A stretch of 64,000 bases of DNA from Tetraselmis striata (lineage: Eukaryota > Chlorophyta > Chlorodendrophyceae > Chlorodendrales > Chlorodendraceae). Made by a program: the position numbers and the translations under genes. How positions within the stretch are numbered: position 1 is the first letter of the stretch; every line of letters begins with the position of its first letter. The notes below the pieces were generated by a model. That model had not been told where the DNA came from and searched no databases. It saw only the letters and a program-made list of their open reading frames with translations. The stretch is taken from contig VCJN01002549.1 of the NCBI GenBank assembly GCA_006384855.1, positions 124,001-188,000 on the forward strand. The letters are read 5' to 3'. Shown here in pieces: positions 51,648-60,933 of this stretch.

Positions 51648-52068
51648 GCCAAAACAAAACAGGTGGCACGGCGCGAGGGGAAGAGGTTGACCATGCTGAC
51701 ATAGCCTTGGACCTCATGCACCTGGCGCACGCCATGGCAGCCGGTGTTCTGCTTGGCCTCCGGCAGCCGGGTTGTGTTGAACGCACGCCGGGCAGCGGGG
51801 CTCAGTTCGCCGTCCTCATCCCCATCGAGGTCCGACTTGGCCAAGTCCTCCTCTATCTGGCCGATGACGCCCATCTGCTCCAACATCTGGTCGCCGGAGA
51901 GCAAGAGGCAGCTCGCGCCGTGCGCACAGCCTGCAACTCTTCGCCATCCACCCTCCGGAGGACGTTCTCTGCATACCGAGCATGCGCCACCTTCACCGTG
52001 CCGTCCGGGCACTCCACATGGCTCAGCAGACGGCATAAGTAGCAGCGGGCCGTTTCCCACGGTTGTTG

Positions 52069-52320
52069 CTACTCCTGCTGCCGCCCCTGCTGCTGCTGCC
52101 GCCCCTGTTGCTGCTGCCGCCCTGCTACTGCTCCTTGTAATAAGGCGGCCTTGCGGCGCAACTTGGCCGCACACTTCAACGAGCGGCTACAATTCGGGTA
52201 TTTTAGGAAGTGCCGCGCTCGCGCCGTCTTATCACTAGTGCCCGTCACCAAGCCTCGGCAGTGCTTGCATGTGTACACGCCATCCTTCGACACACTCGAT
52301 ATCCATCCCTTTCCCGGCAT
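52069..52320 (-). CDS. BED-like zinc-finger N-terminal segment
   Basis: From an ATG at 52,320 the segment opens MPGKGWISSVSKDGVYTC. Counted from that Met, Cys18-x2-Cys21, His37 and Cys44 form a C-x2-C-x15-H-x6-C arrangement, matching the spacing style of BED or related fingers that bind DNA in transposases and chromatin proteins. A basic stretch (KCAAKLRRK) and a Gln-rich tract (GRQQQQ repeated) follow before the frame stops at 52,069. An in-frame GTG at 52,392 would add a proline run encoded by a C16 tract; I prefer the ATG because that tract is unlikely to be coding. The likely role is DNA binding by the protein whose remaining parts lie in other frames downstream. Confidence 0.55.
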   Translation of the reverse strand: MPGKGWISSVSKDGVYTCKHCRGLVTGTSDKTARARHFLKYPNCSRSLKCAAKLRRKAALLQGAVAGRQQQQGRQQQQGRQQE

Positions 52321-52399
52321 GCCTGCTGCCGCGCGCGCGCCGGGGGCGGGGGGGGGGGGGGGGTGAGACTTGGGGTGGATGTAGCCCACCACCGGCGGG

Positions 52400-53735
52400 C
52401 AGCACAGATGCGAGTGCGCGGCTGTCCGCGCTTGGTTCAGCGGTGAGCGGCTATGACCGTCACGCGACCCCGTACTTCATGCGCGTGCTGGGGCGTTACA
52501 CAATCATCAGCACTTAAGGCGGCTGCATTTCAACGCGCACCTACGAACACCACCTACCGCCTAGCACCTACCCAACCACCTACATCCACCCACACCTCCG
52601 CCCGTCGTGCCGCACAACGCCGCACAACGTGCCGCACATCGCCGCACAACGTGCCGCACATCGCCGCACAACGTGCCGTACATCGCCGCACATACGTCGT
52701 GCGGGCGCGCGCGCGGCACGGCACCATGTCGTCACGGCGGCAGCCACTGGCGCAGCGCCTCCGCGACACCGGCCCACACCTCCGCCGGGACTGTCGCGCA
52801 AGCTATGATCGCATGCCGGCAGCATGCGGTCATGGTTTGCCCGGCACTCCCGGCACCCTGCCGGCACATGCATGCGGTGCCGTGACGCTACGCGCGAACT
52901 AAGCACCAATGCTGTGCGGGCACGGGCTTCGCGAGAGTCGGCCGCCGCACCGTGCCAGTACTTATCGTGATTACTCCTTGGCAGGGGCCGGGGGCGCGGC
53001 CCGCCAGCGTGGCGCACCGCGACGCCAGCGACGCAGCGTTGTGCAGCGATGTGCAGCGATGTGCGGCGATGTGCAGCGAGTACGTGCAGTCGCCTGTACT
53101 TAGCCCTGGTGCTCCGCGTCGGCGCGCGACACGCGAGCCCGCGTGCGCAGATCAATTTGATGAAATTATGGAAACGAGAAATTCAGATAGTACTTTACAC
53201 GTCGCGCGAGATAGTCGTAGCTACTCGGTATGAAATCCACGTCCCTCGTACGTCCCGTATCGTCCCCGTATGTCGTCGTTCGTCACCAGTAGGGGACATT
53301 TACGTCACACCTTAATATCACAGTGTGACGTTTGACCGCACCCCCTCAGTCGTGCGAGTTCAAACGTTCAAACGAGCCCAGCATCAGCACGCCCTGGCGC
53401 CTGGGCTGGTGCCGGGCCGAGCAACAAGCAGGGCGCCGCTTGGCCCTATGACCCTTTGCGGCTGACTTGTACATTGCGCTGACCATGTATACTCTGCATA
53501 AAGTATTACTTCGATTTACGGCTCAGTGAGCCATGTTCAGGGCGGTCGTAAATATTGCGATATTTGCGACCAGCGAGACCAGCCGCAAATCCTCGAGCCG
53601 CAAATCCGCAAGTTTACGGTTACGGCTCAATAATACAACTCCGAGCGTTTACGACTACATGTACTTGTGAGCCGCGACGGTAAATTCGTACCGGGTACCC
53701 GTACGATTATTTGCGGTTACGGCCGAAAATGAGAG
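52400..53735. other. GC-rich intergenic stretch; no gene recognised
   Basis: Besides the 22-bp minisatellite and its inverted counterpart at 53,038-53,080, the sequence is rich in GCGC and GCCGGC words up to about 53,150 and becomes AT-richer afterwards. A plus-strand open stretch at 52,453-52,902 and a minus-strand one at 52,580-53,155 overlap the minisatellite and have repetitive Arg/Ala/His-rich translations. I treat neither as a gene. Confidence 0.6.
52606..52695. repeat. 22-bp minisatellite (GC-rich)
   Basis: Words of the form cgccgcacaacgtgccgcac repeat about three and a half times with period about 22 bp. The reverse complement of the same words (gtgcagcgatgtgcggcg) recurs at 53,038-53,080, so the two sites could pair as arms of an inverted repeat about 350 bp apart. 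Confidence 0.75.
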
Positions 53736-53739
53736 CTCC

Positions 53740-53900
53740 TGCAACGGGTGTACTTGTGTACATGTACATGTGATTGTGAGAGGATGACCAAACCCTACAA
53801 GACCTAGTAACCATTCAACCAGTAAAACGTAGACATACTGACCCGGGTACCTTTCGCCCGATGTGCTACTCGCCAACTACTGATGCGCACCATCACCCGA
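53740..53900 (+). repeat. 161-bp direct repeat, copy A
   Basis: The sequence begins tgcaacgggtgtacttgtg and ends gcgcaccatcacccga. It matches 54,923-55,083 over its whole length with scattered substitutions and equal length, and shares gagaggatgaccaaaccc and ccagtaaaacgtagacat. The shared block starts with TG and contains a terminal-like CA. The pair may be the terminal repeats of a small non-autonomous LTR element (TRIM-like) or two dispersed insertions of one repeat. Confidence 0.8.
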
Positions 53901-54922
53901 CAATCCATCTCGTATATATGTCACCTCGACAGCACAATACATACAACAAGTGAAAATGCCGATTTTCCGTGCCGTAGCTACGTACGAGTTTTGTTCGTAG
54001 CCTCAGTGTGCAACCGGTGAAGGTCAGTGGGCACATGGATGTTCGTTACATGAAATGAAAAAGCCGGGTAACCGTTACCTCACGTACTCATACATCTCAT
54101 CTCCGGGGCAGCGGTCGTCCAGCCGTGTCACTTCAACCAAAAGGCACAATACTTAGCACAGTTGGTCAGAGCAACGCATCAAATACCATAACTAGTACCA
54201 CAGTACTCGCACCACAGTGCACAAAACACATCACAGATAGAAACATGGTACCTAAGTACACGCAAAATACAAATGACGAGCCTCCAAAGGGAGGGCGGGT
54301 GGGAAATCAGAGCGCCGGTAAGCACGACGAGAGAATGAGCAATCATACTGACAACCGCCGCATTATATGCGGCGGGCTACGGCACGGAAAACCGGCAGTT
54401 TCAAATGCCTGTCTCCAGCTGTACTTCGCAAGCTGCGTACAGCTACATCCATGGCAATTGAAATCGCTCAGTTTTCCGAGCCGTGCCCCCTCGCAATTGA
54501 GTGGCGGACACTGAGACAACACTAGTACGTAGCCTTAGTGTGCAACCGAGTGGCTACTTACGGATCACACTCATTTTGCCGTAGTAGTGGCGGTGCTTCG
54601 GCCGCTGCTAATGCCGGTATTGCCCGTGAGGATTGGGGTCAACATATGGGCTCCAATATTGCCGGGTCGGGTACCCGTAATTATTCATGCTGAGGTAACC
54701 CTAAAAAGGGTTAGGGTTTAAAACCCGTAAAACCCTACAACCTACACCAAAAAAACCTAAAAACCCGCAGTAGTAGCTACGCTGTACAGCCCCACGTCCG
54801 TCGCCGTACGCCGGACGGCCGTCGCCTGTCCGCCTCGCCAGCTACACATCTCGGATTTGAGACCCGTTTACGGTCTTCAGAATGAATACTTGCGCGAACC
54901 GGTGTGACACTGCAGCCACTCA
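53901..54922. other. Interval between the 161-bp direct repeats; no gene recognised
   Basis: About 1 kb without a convincing ORF; the longest open stretch, 54,125-54,514, has no recognisable domain. A 21-bp word around cctcagtgtgcaaccg near 54,001 recurs with one change near 54,535. Near 54,690-54,770 there is a short A/C-rich patch with ccctaaaaagggttagggttt, reminiscent of a telomeric heptamer but with no tandem array. Confidence 0.5.
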
Positions 54923-55083
54923 TGCAACGGGTCTACTTGTGTACATGTACAGATAATTGTGAGAGGATGACCAAACCCTACAAGACGTAGTAACCCTTCA
55001 ACCAGTAAAACGTAGACATAATGACCCGGGTACCTGTCACCTGATGCGCTACTCGCCATCTACTGATGCGCACCAGCACCCGA
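54923..55083 (+). repeat. 161-bp direct repeat, copy B
   Basis: Second copy of the repeat at 53,740-53,900, 1,183 bp downstream in the same orientation. The flanking bases of the two copies differ (gagagctcc against gcagccactca), so the homology really ends at these points. Confidence 0.8.
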
Positions 55084-57117
55084 GGATGGCATACGACGAC
55101 GAAGTCATCTGACTGTGGTGTGGGATGAAGGCATGCTCATGGGCAAGAGGATCTTCGACCGTCAACAACTTCCTTAAAAAATGCATTTTCAACCTTTAAA
55201 AACATTTCCACAAGTGAATAAAAGGGTAATTAAAAGTAACACAGATGAAAGGGCGGATTGCCTTTTATACTTCTTACTATGTACTTATTAATGTACTTAT
55301 ATACTTCTTTGACTTTTGACTTCAGTAGGCAGTGGCTAGAGACGCACACTCTCCGCGAGCTCCCGGAGCATTCGGTTCACAACACTTCCCGCGGGAACCC
55401 ATACGTCATTGCGCGATCCGAATGCGGTACGAATAATAATGTGGCCGCACGCGCCGCGCCCCTGCGCCGCGAGATCCGCGTCGCGCCGCCCGAAATACCC
55501 GCCCGGCACTGCGGGCGGTGAATCATGCATCCACTAGCACACCTTCGTCCAGCCCACCAGCTCCCGCCCACCTTGTAGCCCTACCTCCTGCCCCCATCGT
55601 GGACACATGGCTCAGAGCGCGTGTATGTCCCTAGACGGCGGCCGCGAGGTCCACTCGCCTCGCGACTACCGCCCGATTGACCCCCATCAGGTACCCCCAT
55701 CAGGTATTCGCGTTTCGCTGACACTATGCGCCTTTAGGGCCAAACCGCTCTGATAGAAAGGCAGCTTAGGCAAAATAGAAGGCATAAATAGAATGTGTAC
55801 GTTTTCCTTAGCTGGTCCGACTGAGCCTGTGCCGTTGGTGCGAAGTTTATGGTTGGGGCGGCGACCGGTTGCGGGGGATGGGCGCCACGGAGATCCTGTG
55901 GCACGCCACCTGCGTGGCCGTAGTGGTCGCGACTCGCCCACCATCGCCGCATAAAGAGGTAAGTCTGGCGCTACGGGCGGTCGCGGTGTCGGTGGTTGAC
56001 AGTCGTGGGCATGCTAGAGGCTAGAGCATCACTAGGCTCCCAGCCTGCCGAATAATTACACTGTCATGGCCCGTAATCGTGATTTTCCCACGGAATGGGC
56101 TTGTAATCGCCGTATCTCCCGTGTAATCGCCACTTTTTTGCTAGGCTCGGTAGTCGCATTGGCGTCCCCGGCTGCCCGTGGCTTGTAACTCCTACCAGTA
56201 TCAAGGCTACCAGTAGCATATGCCATCTTCACAGCACATTGGGCCCACATCGCAGCTCGCGCGGCAACCCGTAACGTGTGGCACTTTCGCCACACTGTAC
56301 TTTAACGCCTCAGCACAGGCTCCGTGACGACGCCGCAACGGCCAACGGCCTCAAATCGCCGGCTGAATTGCGGACGACACTTCACCATGCATCGCAGCAG
56401 CCGGAGCGCGAGTGACTATCTCCTACCCACCACCCCGCCCCTGCGAGCCGCCGGCGCCGAGTATTGGAGTGCCATCGGGCGTCGCAAATCCAAGAGCCGT
56501 ATTCCTGAGGGGAAGGAGGGCTGGACGCCTGCCCACGGCTAACAGTAGTAGGGTACCGGTATCGGCACATTAGCAGCCCTCGCCGCGGCTCGCATAAATG
56601 TATGCTTACGCAACGCGCCGGGACAGTCAGTTGGCCATCACCACCCAGCCCACGCCCGCCGCTCGTGGGGCGACCATACACGGTTCGGTCACTCAAAGCC
56701 CGGCATAACGTCTCGAGGATACTTAAGCATGCCGCCACGGTGGTTTTATTCGCCATCATCCAGGCGGAGCACGGGCGAAGCTTGTCAGGTGAGCGCGTGC
56801 GAGTCACAGTGCGCACTCGACTTTCTGCCGAACCTCGACCCTCCTCCCGTCGTTTTCAAAGAGATCCATGGACCAGATCCGGCACCCGCCCTAGTCAAAC
56901 TTCAGAATCCGGCAGTATATAACCATATCAAAGTTTCTGCCGGTCAGAATATGTGTCGACCCCCTGTGTGATCTGTGGTGTGTGCATATATGTTGCTTTG
57001 TGCATGTGCATTATCTATGGTTCTTGCTTTGGCGATGCTTGCGCTGCGCCGCTGAGTGATTCAACGACCTAACCCCCGCGCACGGCCGATGCACGGCCTG
57101 CGACACCCCCCTCCGTG
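55084..57117. other. Intergenic stretch; no gene recognised
   Basis: Six-frame reading gives only short open stretches (85 codons at 55,687-55,944 minus; 144 codons at 56,382-56,816 minus; 106 codons at 56,602-56,922 plus) that overlap one another on opposite strands and show no domain, repeat motif or splice context I can use. An AT-rich patch lies at about 55,160-55,330. I see no tRNA or rRNA signature, although I cannot run a covariance search. Confidence 0.5.
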
Positions 57118-58545
57118 ATTGACTGTCAACTGGTTGTTAACTGTTATGTAGACCTGGCTTGTGCCGCGGCACATGACCGGACTGGCGTGTAATTCATTTG
57201 CTTTGCCTATGATTGCTCGGTCTCTCGGACTGCATCGCTGCAATCCTGTGTGCGGTACTATGCATCGGGCAGTATGGAATGGGATGATGTTTGAATTACA
57301 TGGATGTGCTGCAAACTTGTAGTGACTAAATATCTAGCTGTCTCGTTGCTTACGCCAATGCGCTCTGCGCTGTGTTGCCGAATCTGTGCTAGCCCCAAAA
57401 ACACCAACATGCGCGAAAGCGATAGACAACCATTTCATGCACCATGTGCAGCAAAGGATCAGGAATGTGAGAGACATTCACGGTCAACTAGTTTTTGACC
57501 GGTCTGTAGACCTAGCTTGTGCCGCGGCACATGACTGGACCGGCGTGTAATTCATTTGCTCTGCCTATGATCGACCGGTCTCTCGGACTGCATCGCTGCA
57601 ATGCTGTGTACGGTACTATGCATCGGGCAGTATGGAATAGGATGATGTTTGAATTACATGGATGTGCTGCAAACTTGTATCGACTAAATATCTAGCTGTC
57701 TTGTAGCTTTCGCCGGTGCGCCCGGCGCTCTGCTGCCGAATATGTGCTAGCCCCAAAGCCACCAACATGCGCGAACGCAATAGATAACCGTTTCATGCAC
57801 CATGTGCAGCAAAGGATCAGGAATGTGAGAGACATTCACGGTCAACTAGTTTTTGACCGGTCTGTAGACCTAGCTTGTGCCGCGGCACATGACTGGACTG
57901 GCGTGTAATTCATTTGCTTTGCCTACGATCGCTCGGTCTTTCGGACTGCATCGCTGCAATCCTGTGTGCGGCACCATGCATCGGGCAGTATGGAATGGGA
58001 TGATGCCTAAATTACATGGATGTGCTGCAAACTTGTATCGACTAAAGATCTCGCTGTCCGGTTGCCTACGCCGGTGCGCGCTGCGCTCTGCTGCCGAATC
58101 TGTGCTAGCCAAAGCCACCAACATGCGCGAATGCAATAGACAACCATTTCATGCACCATGTGCAACAAAGGATCAGGAATGTGAGAGACATTCACGGTCA
58201 ACTAGTTTTTGACCGGTTTGTAGACCTGGCTTGTGCCGCGGCACATGACTGGACTGGCGTGTAATTCATTTGCTTTGCCTACGATCGCTCGGTCTTTCGG
58301 ACTGCATCGCTACAATGCTGTGTGCGGTACTATGCATCGGGCAGTATGGAATGGGATGATGTTTGAATTACATGGATGTGCTGCAAACTTGTATTGACTA
58401 ATTATCTAGCTGTCTCGTTGCTTACGCCGATTCGCCCGGCGCTCTACTGCCGAATCTGTGCTAGCCCCCAAAACACCAACATGCGCGAACGCAATAGATA
58501 ACCATTTCATGCACCATGTGCAGCAAAAATCAGGAATGTGATAGT
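57118..58545. repeat. Tandem repeat of about 357 bp, four copies
   Basis: The marker gacctagcttgtgccgcgg (or gacctgg...) recurs at 57,151, 57,509, 57,867 and 58,223, giving periods of 358, 358 and 356 bp. Each unit contains catcgggcagtatggaat, gttacatggatg-like words and ends with gcaccatgtgcagcaaa plus aggaatgtga. Copies differ by scattered substitutions, so this family is older or less homogenised than the left satellite. Open stretches over it (57,304-57,498; 57,870-58,212) recur in shifted form between copies and are not genes. The last copy merges into the 3' end of the spliced gene. Confidence 0.9.
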
Positions 58546-59158
58546 TTATCTTCCACATCCCAATCGATGATGTGGTCCGAGAGATATTTCCCCCAGTTCT
58601 TGGCCGGTTCGTCTGGCGTAAGCTGTCGCATCGCCTCCCTGCCATTTGCCGTGTCAATGGCATTCATGACCTTTATGCTTGCTCGGCGTAAGAGATCGTG
58701 AAACCTCCAGGTCTCAATCATCGCGAGCCACTCCGCGTTGGTGTGCGTAACAGCCATGGGGCCTTTGTCGCCGGCATGCTTTATGCCATCCACCAACTCG
58801 TAGAAGCTCGGGGTCACATTGTGCTCGCCTTGGATAAGCAGTCCAACCACCAAGTACATCTGACTCACACGAAGATCCGCGCTGTCGCTCTGCTTGGCAA
58901 GAGACGGCTCGTCAAGCGAGGGCCTACCGGGGCCAAAGCCAGGATCATGGGTCGAAAAACAAAACTTTAGTACGGAGAAAAGAATGAGTATTCCATGTGA
59001 TTAATAGACACTGGAGTAGGTCGCAACGTACCTCCATGGGGGCGACTCGGAAGTGAGCTATGTCTTTGCCAAAGGCGTACTTCTTGTTATCGAGGATTGT
59101 ATTGATAGGCTTCCGAATTGTTTCGTAAACCTTCCTCATTTCCTTCGGGGAAAATCCC
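58530..59158 (-). CDS. Hypothetical spliced gene: two 3'-terminal exons
   Basis: Two exons fit canonical splice sites and a continuous frame. The first runs 59,158-59,032 (127 nt, preceded by TTTTTACGGCAG) and ends at a GTACGT donor. The intron is 67 nt (59,031-58,965) and ends CTAAAG. The last exon, 58,964-58,530, encodes 144 residues plus TGA. Coding across the junction stays in frame, giving at least 186 residues. The protein is hydrophilic with helical stretches, e.g. FYELVDGIKHAGDKG and WLAMIETWRFHDLLRRASIK. I recognise no family. The stop codon lies in sequence shared with the adjacent 357-bp tandem repeat. The upstream junction is unresolved: the open frame 59,364-59,182 looks coding but no phase-compatible splice pair links it. 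Confidence 0.5.
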
Positions 59159-59393
59159 CTGCCGTAAAAACTATATACTCTTTAGTCTATGTAAAGACTA
59201 GAGAGTTCATTCAGGTAGTGTTTGCAGAGCGCGTGGAGTGTTTCGGCGGCTTCATCCCATCCTCGAACCCCGAGCTTAACATGCCGGTAGGCTTCAGAAA
59301 TCTGCTCAAGTGGCTCAAAAACACCGCGCAAAACGATTGAGTCAGAGCCCGGCAACATTATCAAGATGAAATTTCATCATGTAGGTAGCTTAC

Positions 59394-59593
59394 CGTTGTG
59401 GGCGCGAGCATAGGTCAATCAAATTTGCAAACTCGCTGCTCTTCTCATCTTTGATGCCGATCTTCTCTAGTTCAATTTTAAGAACTTCAGACTTCTTGAA
59501 CTCCTTCACGACTGTAGTTCGCGGAAGTGCCCTAAAGCCCGGACGAGTTGCAGCTTGTTGGGCATACCAGCTTTCGAAACATCTGCGAAGGTT
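59394..59593 (-). CDS. Hypothetical spliced gene: internal exon
   Basis: A 200-nt candidate exon is bounded by acceptor TTTGTGCAG and donor GTAAGC. It reads as a charged, Lys/Glu-rich segment (for example VVKEFKKSEVLKIELEKIGI) typical of a helical region. In its first half another frame also gives protein-like sequence (FADVSKAGMPNKLQLVRALG), so an indel within the exon is possible. The phase does not connect cleanly to the neighbouring candidate exons, which suggests either an incomplete splice model or a decayed gene. Confidence 0.4.
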
Positions 59594-59659
59594 CTGCACA
59601 AACAATTTGATTTCAAATATACCGTACAATTATGTACCTTTGATGATATAATGATTTTA

Positions 59660-60120
59660 TCCCGACGATGACAGACCGTTTTGTCCCACTGATGCCCATA
59701 CCGTTTCGTCCCGCTGATGACACACCAATTTCGTCCCACTGATGACAAACCAATTTCGTCCCACTAATGACATAACATTTTGTCCCATAGGTGACATAAC
59801 GTTTGGTCCCACCGTTGACAGACCGATTTCGCCCCGCTGATGGCAAAACGTGTCGTCCCACTGATGACATACCGTCTCGTCCCGCTGATGACAAAACGTT
59901 TTGTCCCACTGATGACAAACGTTTTGTTCCACTGATGACAGACCGATTTCGTCCCGCTGATGACAAAACGTGTCGTCCCACTGATGACATACTGTTCCGT
60001 CCCGCTGATGACAAAACGTTTTGTCCCGCTGATGACAAAACGTTTTGTTCCACTGATGACAGACCGATTCGTCCCACTGATGACATACCTATTTTACCCA
60101 CTGACGACATAACGATTTTT
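59660..60120. repeat. 23-25-bp minisatellite, about 19 copies
   Basis: Units of the form gatgacaaaacgttttgtcc (with c/t and g/a variants) repeat about 19 times. The array falls between candidate donor 60,183 and candidate acceptor 59,594 of the minus-strand gene, that is, in a probable intron of about 590 nt. Because the usual period is a multiple of three, both strands show long open stretches (59,613-60,110 minus and 59,803-60,189 plus) with monotonous peptides (SSAGRN, PADDKTFC). Confidence 0.9.
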
Positions 60121-60183
60121 GTAAATCTTGACGCCTATTTGGTCCCACGGTTTAGTAATAATGTGGGAGATTTGGTCGCTCAC

Positions 60184-60447
60184 CAGTAGTTTGTGCATAA
60201 TAAATGGACGTGTCTCCCACGACGGTGTGACCCGCCTCGTTGACCTTCATTGGCATGTAGCGGCACACTTCTGGGGAAAGGCCGAGTACATCTTGTCCGA
60301 CGTGAAGCGGATGCCTTTGTTGGTTTCGTAGATTTCCGGGTAGTTTTGCTTCACCATGGGCTTTGCCTCCCCTCTGTGGTTGCCGTCGATGCTGGCTTGA
60401 AGCGCGCCCTGGGAGCCTAGAAATTTGATGATGACGTCGATCTCCGG
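60184..60447 (-). CDS. Hypothetical spliced gene: 5'-most visible exon, with frame break
   Basis: The reading from 60,447 gives PEIDVIIKFLGSQGALQAS and continues protein-like to about 60,275 in one frame, which then meets a stop at 60,247. A second frame takes over from about 60,275 and runs to a GTGAGC donor at 60,183 (VNEAGHTVVGDTSIYYAQ). The two halves overlap without an intervening intron of usable size, so a single-base indel is the simplest explanation. An AG precedes 60,447, so more exons may lie upstream, but the chromovirus LTR begins nearby. Function unknown. Confidence 0.4.
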
Positions 60448-60527
60448 CTTTGTAAGTACTCGTGGCAGTACTTAGTGAAACATGGCTCTTACTCGTAGTA
60501 TTTTGGCGAATTCAGTTGGTTGCTGAA

Positions 60528-60810
60528 TGTAATCTCTTACAACATGCTGGTGGCATTGGATATTTATCCTATAGCGGTCCGACTGGGCACCGCGGACAGG
60601 CAGCTAGTAGCGCTATCCAGATGATTTAGGAGTCGTAGCGCGTACTGTATATATGTTACAATGAATATTACTGGCGGTTGGTTGCTTGTGGCTGTATCAA
60701 TAAATAATAAGTGTGCTGAAATATCAGCAGTACAACAGTATGATTACTTGGCCATAAAACGTCGCAGGTTTGTGGTGGTACTAGGGTAGTCGCTAGGCGC
60801 AACCAGAACA
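60528..60810 (-). repeat. Putative 3' LTR of the chromovirus
   Basis: On the minus strand, sequence right after the polypurine tract begins TGTTCTGG, as LTRs do. A candidate end with CA (GAGATTACA) lies at 60,528, giving about 283 bp. Inside are a TATA-like word (ACATATATACAG, 60,645-60,656) and AT-rich DNA. The matching 5' LTR is outside the window, so the far boundary is a guess based only on the TG...CA rule. Confidence 0.45.
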
Positions 60811-60823
60811 TTCCCACCCCTCT
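60811..60823 (-). other. Polypurine tract
   Basis: AGAGGGGTGGGAA on the minus strand, 111 bp downstream of the pol stop codon and immediately before a TG dinucleotide. Such a tract primes plus-strand DNA synthesis in LTR retrotransposons and marks the 5' edge of the 3' LTR. Confidence 0.6.
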
Positions 60824-60866
60824 GATAAATGACGAATTGGAAAGTGTCTTTTCGCGTCGCCGAAGG

Positions 60867-60894
60867 CCTGGAAATCGAAGGCCTGGAAATCGGT
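60867..60894. repeat. 15-bp tandem duplication in the retrotransposon 3' region
   Basis: The word gaaggcctggaaatc is present twice in direct succession, between the pol stop codon and the polypurine tract. It is a small local duplication with no evident function. Confidence 0.7.
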
Positions 60895-60933
60895 TGGCGG
60901 TGGAAGCGTGATATAGCAGCAGCAACAGCAGTA

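Larger units (their letters stand above)
49852..52320 (-). pseudogene. Broken BED-finger protein gene, possibly transposase-derived
   Basis: This minus-strand locus has plausible protein sequence in several frames that do not join into one ORF. In order they are: a BED-like finger (52,320-52,069), an acidic segment reading SDLDGDEDGELS (about 51,850-51,800), a long segment at 51,647 to about 50,400, and a C-terminal segment at about 50,390-49,930 (FFVYKMLKQVPDADPPPY). Breaks fall at or near C-runs or simple repeats (52,348-52,363; 50,796-50,811; about 50,395) and near 51,650 and 51,915. Some could be introns, but the number of shifts suggests a pseudogene. A finger followed by a large domain is typical of DNA-transposon proteins such as hAT. 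The stretch about 50,970-50,900 (GHPLAELWMENLMGFLKAG) faintly recalls the DUF4218 part of CACTA transposases. I cannot assign the family. Confidence 0.5.

Noticed and set aside
52453..53155. Overlapping open stretches in the GC-rich region
   Set aside because: Opposite-strand overlap, translations dominated by the 22-bp minisatellite, and no domain; GC-rich DNA has few stops by chance.
54680..54775. True interstitial telomere array
   Set aside because: Only isolated telomere-like words are present, without tandem repetition.
57304..58212. Short plus and minus ORFs in the 357-bp repeat
   Set aside because: They recur in shifted or broken form in adjacent copies and have no recognisable domain.
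59613..60110. Minus-strand open stretch of 165 codons with SSVG/SSAG repeats
   Set aside because: It is a direct translation of the 24-bp minisatellite. The other strand is equally open, so the openness follows from the repeat period.
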